Source: Candidatus Hydrogenedentota bacterium (GTDB lineage Bacteria > Hydrogenedentota > Hydrogenedentia > Hydrogenedentales > CAITNO01). Taken from it: a stretch of 7,763 bases of DNA. Both the position numbers and the translations under genes were made by a program. Positions 6,051-7,763 of the stretch are shown here, one piece after another (within the stretch, counting starts at the first letter, position 1; every line of letters starts with the position of its first letter). The notes below the pieces were generated by a model that was not told the origin of the DNA, ran no database searches, and was given only the letters and a program-made list of their open reading frames with translations. The DNA is taken from NCBI GenBank assembly GCA_007118765.1, contig SKQZ01000478.1, positions 1-7,763 on the forward strand, in the 5' to 3' direction.

Positions 6051-7391
6051 TCACCGCAACAGCCGTGCAATGAGAAAGGCCATTTCCAAAGATTGCTCGG
6101 CGTTAAGTCGGGGATCGCAGGCGGTGTCGTAGCGCCCGCACAAATCCTGTTCTTCATTATTGCCGATGCATTCCGTCACCACATCGCCCGTTAATTCAAA
6201 ATGAACGCCGCCCAGGCACGAGTGCGAATCGCCGTGAATGGCAAAGGTCTGTTCTATCTCGGAAAAGATATTGGCGGTACGGCGTGTCTTGCGTCCGTCG
6301 GAGGCGGTTTCGGTGTTGCCGTGCATCGGGTCGCAGCACCAGAGCACGGGATGTCCCGCCTTTTGTACGCTGTTTATGACAGACGGCAACGATTTGCGCA
6401 CCGTGTTCGCTCCAAACCGTGTAATTAAGGTGATGCGTCCGGGCGTCTTACGGGGGTCCAGCACGGCGAGCAACGCCAGTAGCGTATCCGAATCCAATCC
6501 CGGCCCCACTTTGATGCCGATGGGGTTTTCGATGCCGCGCAGATATTCCACGTGTGCGCCGTCAAGGGTGCAGGTGCGATAGCCAAGCCACAGGTAATGC
6601 GCGCCCAGGTTGTATGCCGTTTCATTGTCATCCATGCGTGTCAGCGCTTCTTCGTATGGCAGCAAGAGCGCTTCATGCGAGGTGTAAAAGGCGATGCGCC
6701 GCAGCTTTTCCGCCACGTCCGTCGCCCCCACGGTATCCATGAAGTGAATGGCGTCCGTGATGGCGTCGGCAATTCGCCGATAGGAATCGCCCTCCGGGCT
6801 CTTCTCCAAAAATTCCAAATCCCATTGTTCAGGATGATGCAAGTCGGCGAACCCGCCTTCTATCAACGCCCGGATATAGTTCAAACTCGCGGTGGCATGG
6901 TAATAGCCTTCGAGCATACGGGTTGGGTTGGGACGTCGTGCTTCGTCGCCGGCGTCATACCCATTTACCAAGTCGCCCCGATATACCGGCATTTTCCGTG
7001 TGCCCACGGTTTCCTCATTGGCGCTGCGTGGTTTGGCATATTGGCCCGCCAGGCGGCCAATGCGGGTCACCGGCTTGCGTGTGGCGTAGGTGAGCACCAT
7101 GCTCATTTGCAGCAGCACCTGTAGCTTTCGTTTGAGCACCTTGGCCGTACAGTCTTTGAAGCGTTCCGCGCAGTCACCGCCCTGTAAGATGAAACGACGA
7201 CCCGCCGCCGCCTCCGCGATTTCGGTGCGCAGGCGGTCTATCTCGCCCTGCGCCACGACAGGCGGTTTGCGGGACAGCGCCGCAATACAGGACGTAAACA
7301 ATTCGGCATCGTCATATTGCGGCAGTTGTTCCGCCCGTTTCATGTGCCACGAATCCGGCGTCCAAGGGGATGAGTTGGTTGTGCTGGTCAT
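6051..7391 (-). CDS. Class II 3-deoxy-7-phosphoheptulonate (DAHP) synthase
   Basis: This enzyme condenses phosphoenolpyruvate with erythrose 4-phosphate to DAHP, the first step of the shikimate pathway to aromatic amino acids, in the cytoplasm. The 446-residue product is of the class II (plant and Mycobacterium) type, not the E. coli AroF/G/H type. Landmarks: SSPWTPDSW at 7-15, LQGGDCAERF at 69-78 (metal ligand C74), GQYAKPRS at 116-123, TSHEALLLPYE at 237-247, the block starting GAHYLWLGYRTCTLDGAH at 263, CDPMHGNT at 353-360 (H357), GGVHFELTGD at 394-403 (E399) and YDTACDPRLN at 421-430 (D426). The four metal ligands correspond to those of M. tuberculosis AroG. The start at 7391 is chosen because the family begins just before the SPW-x3-SW segment. 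The frame is open to an ATG at 7517, but those 42 residues look unlike protein, and a possible promoter lies inside them. Neither ATG has a strong ribosome-binding site. It is the first gene of the operon. Confidence 0.95.
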   Translation of the reverse strand: MTSTTNSSPWTPDSWHMKRAEQLPQYDDAELFTSCIAALSRKPPVVAQGEIDRLRTEIAEAAAGRRFILQGGDCAERFKDCTAKVLKRKLQVLLQMSMVLTYATRKPVTRIGRLAGQYAKPRSANEETVGTRKMPVYRGDLVNGYDAGDEARRPNPTRMLEGYYHATASLNYIRALIEGGFADLHHPEQWDLEFLEKSPEGDSYRRIADAITDAIHFMDTVGATDVAEKLRRIAFYTSHEALLLPYEEALTRMDDNETAYNLGAHYLWLGYRTCTLDGAHVEYLRGIENPIGIKVGPGLDSDTLLALLAVLDPRKTPGRITLITRFGANTVRKSLPSVINSVQKAGHPVLWCCDPMHGNTETASDGRKTRRTANIFSEIEQTFAIHGDSHSCLGGVHFELTGDVVTECIGNNEEQDLCGRYDTACDPRLNAEQSLEMAFLIARLLR

Positions 7392-7417
7392 GATGGGTAC
7401 CGTTGTATTGGAAACGA

Positions 7418-7447
7418 ATCGAATGGGATCGTTTCGTCGCTTGTCAA
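7418..7447 (-). promoter_or_regulatory. Weak candidate promoter for the aro-nudix-rtcB operon
   Basis: A perfect TTGACA (-35) lies at 7447-7442 on the minus strand. The best -10 at 18 bases is TTCGAT (7423-7418), which matches the consensus at only three positions. If used, transcription would begin near 7410 and only the start at 7391 would be available. The -35 is good; the -10 is poor. Confidence 0.25.
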
Positions 7448-7472
7448 TCGTAACTGCAATGCTGCCAGTGGC

Positions 7473-7496
7473 GCGTGTGCCGGGTCGCGCACACGC
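7473..7496 (-). repeat. 8-base inverted repeat upstream of the DAHP synthase gene
   Basis: GCGTGTGC at 7473-7480 and GCACACGC at 7489-7496 are perfect inverted copies around an 8-base spacer. There is no T-run after it on either strand, so it is not a standard terminator. It lies about 80 bases upstream of the chosen start, between the two divergent transcription units. It could be an operator for a dimeric regulator or a leader hairpin; the sequence alone does not decide. Confidence 0.4.
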
Positions 7497-7551
7497 TGAC
7501 TTACCTAATGATACCATAGGCGGCGGCAGTGCGCCTATTGGTCTTTAGCTC

Positions 7552-7580
7552 TTTACAATTTGTGTGAGTTGGGGTATAGT
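7552..7580 (+). promoter_or_regulatory. Strong candidate sigma70-type promoter for the pseudopilin gene
   Basis: TTTACA at 7552-7557 and TATAGT at 7575-7580 are spaced by exactly 17 bases, each matching consensus at five of six positions. Transcription should begin near 7587, giving a leader of about 50 bases before the pseudopilin ATG. Confidence 0.6.
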
Positions 7581-7624
7581 AATAGTTGAAGTATTTGTGC
7601 TGTACTGATACGCATACATAACCT

Positions 7625-7631
7625 AAAGGAG
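7625..7631 (+). promoter_or_regulatory. Ribosome-binding site of the pseudopilin gene
   Basis: AAAGGAG six bases before the ATG at 7638 fixes that start. Another ATG at 7633 opens only a two-codon frame (ATG GCA TGA) and is too close to the site to be used. Confidence 0.7.
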
Positions 7632-7637
7632 AATGGC

Positions 7638-7763
7638 ATGAACAAGAAAGGGACGGGTTTTACGCTGATAGAGTTGTTGGTGGTTATTGCCATCATCGGT
7701 ATTCTGGCGGCCATTTTGCTGCCGGCACTGGCACGTGCCCGCGAGTCGGCGCGCCGCGCAAGC
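7638..7763 (+). CDS. Type II secretion/type IV-like pseudopilin, N-terminal part (cut by window end)
   Basis: The first 42 codons are present and the gene runs off the right edge. The product begins with a class III signal: a short basic leader MNKKGTG, cleaved by prepilin peptidase after Gly7, then FTLIE with the conserved glutamate at +5 and a long hydrophobic helix to about residue 30. A charged segment, LARARESARRAS, follows. The FTLIELLVV start followed by ILLPALARARESARR is characteristic of the large pseudopilin families (often with a DUF1559-type globular domain) of Planctomycetota and related phyla; the diagnostic C-terminal region is outside the window. AAAGGAG at 7625-7631 is a good ribosome-binding site six bases before the ATG, and a matching promoter lies at 7552-7580. 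Such proteins occur in many copies per genome and their individual roles are mostly unknown. Confidence 0.95.
   Translation, partial: MNKKGTGFTLIELLVVIAIIGILAAILLPALARARESARRAS

Noticed and set aside
6041..6157. Longer Nudix start at 6157
   Set aside because: The extra 39 residues overlap the end of the DAHP synthase gene and are not protein-like; the zinc ribbon begins soon after the ATG at 6040.
6552..7124. Plus-strand frame of 190 codons antisense to the DAHP synthase
   Set aside because: The minus strand encodes all class II DAHP synthase motifs and ligands; the antisense frame shows none.
7392..7517. Longer DAHP synthase start at 7517
   Set aside because: The 42 extra residues lack family resemblance, and a possible promoter and inverted repeat lie within them; the usual family N terminus follows the ATG at 7391.
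1..7763. CRISPR array, tRNA, rRNA or complete insertion sequence
   Set aside because: No regularly spaced repeats, cloverleaf or rRNA segments, transposase motifs or terminal inverted repeats with target duplications were seen.

Overview
The window looks like an ordinary chromosomal segment of a moderately GC-rich bacterium. The best taxonomic hint is the pseudopilin at the right edge (positions 7638-7763). Its N terminus, FTLIELLVVIAIIGILAA followed by ILLPALARARESARRA, is typical of the large pseudopilin families of Planctomycetota, Lentisphaerota, Verrucomicrobiota and Hydrogenedentota. The secreted calcineurin-like phosphatase fits that guess. This placement is inferred from protein style; there is no rRNA or other marker in the window.

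Layout from left to right. Positions 162 to about 896 (minus strand) hold a TauE/SafE-family membrane exporter whose 5' end is odd. A stretch of about 470 bases without a supported gene follows; it holds a terminator-like palindrome and many short inverted repeats. Positions 1387-3219 (minus) encode a secreted purple-acid-phosphatase-like metallophosphoesterase with a fibronectin-like N-terminal domain. An intergenic region of about 290 bases then carries candidate divergent promoters. Positions 3513-3971 (plus) encode a small protein that resembles the DUF6508 family and is AT-richer than its neighbours. Positions 4113-7391 (minus) form a compact three-gene operon, transcribed in the order class II DAHP synthase, zinc-ribbon Nudix hydrolase, RtcB RNA ligase. 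The spacing is 10 bases between the first two genes and a 4-base ATGA overlap between the last two. A divergent sigma70-type promoter at 7552-7580 then drives the pseudopilin gene, which is cut by the window end.

How the genes relate: only the aro-nudix-rtcB cluster is physically linked tightly enough to suggest co-expression. DAHP synthase commits carbon to the shikimate pathway, the Nudix enzyme hydrolyses a nucleoside-diphosphate-linked substrate, and RtcB joins RNA ends using GTP. No established pathway joins these three. The Nudix/RtcB translational coupling is the most interesting functional pairing here. The exporter, phosphatase and DUF6508-like gene appear to be independent units.

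No clearly new multi-gene system is visible. The points most worth a second look are the disrupted 5' end of the exporter gene, a 13-base motif shared between two intergenic sites with weaker copies elsewhere, the Nudix/RtcB coupling with a lineage-variant RtcB active-site motif, and the structured leader of the DUF6508-like gene.
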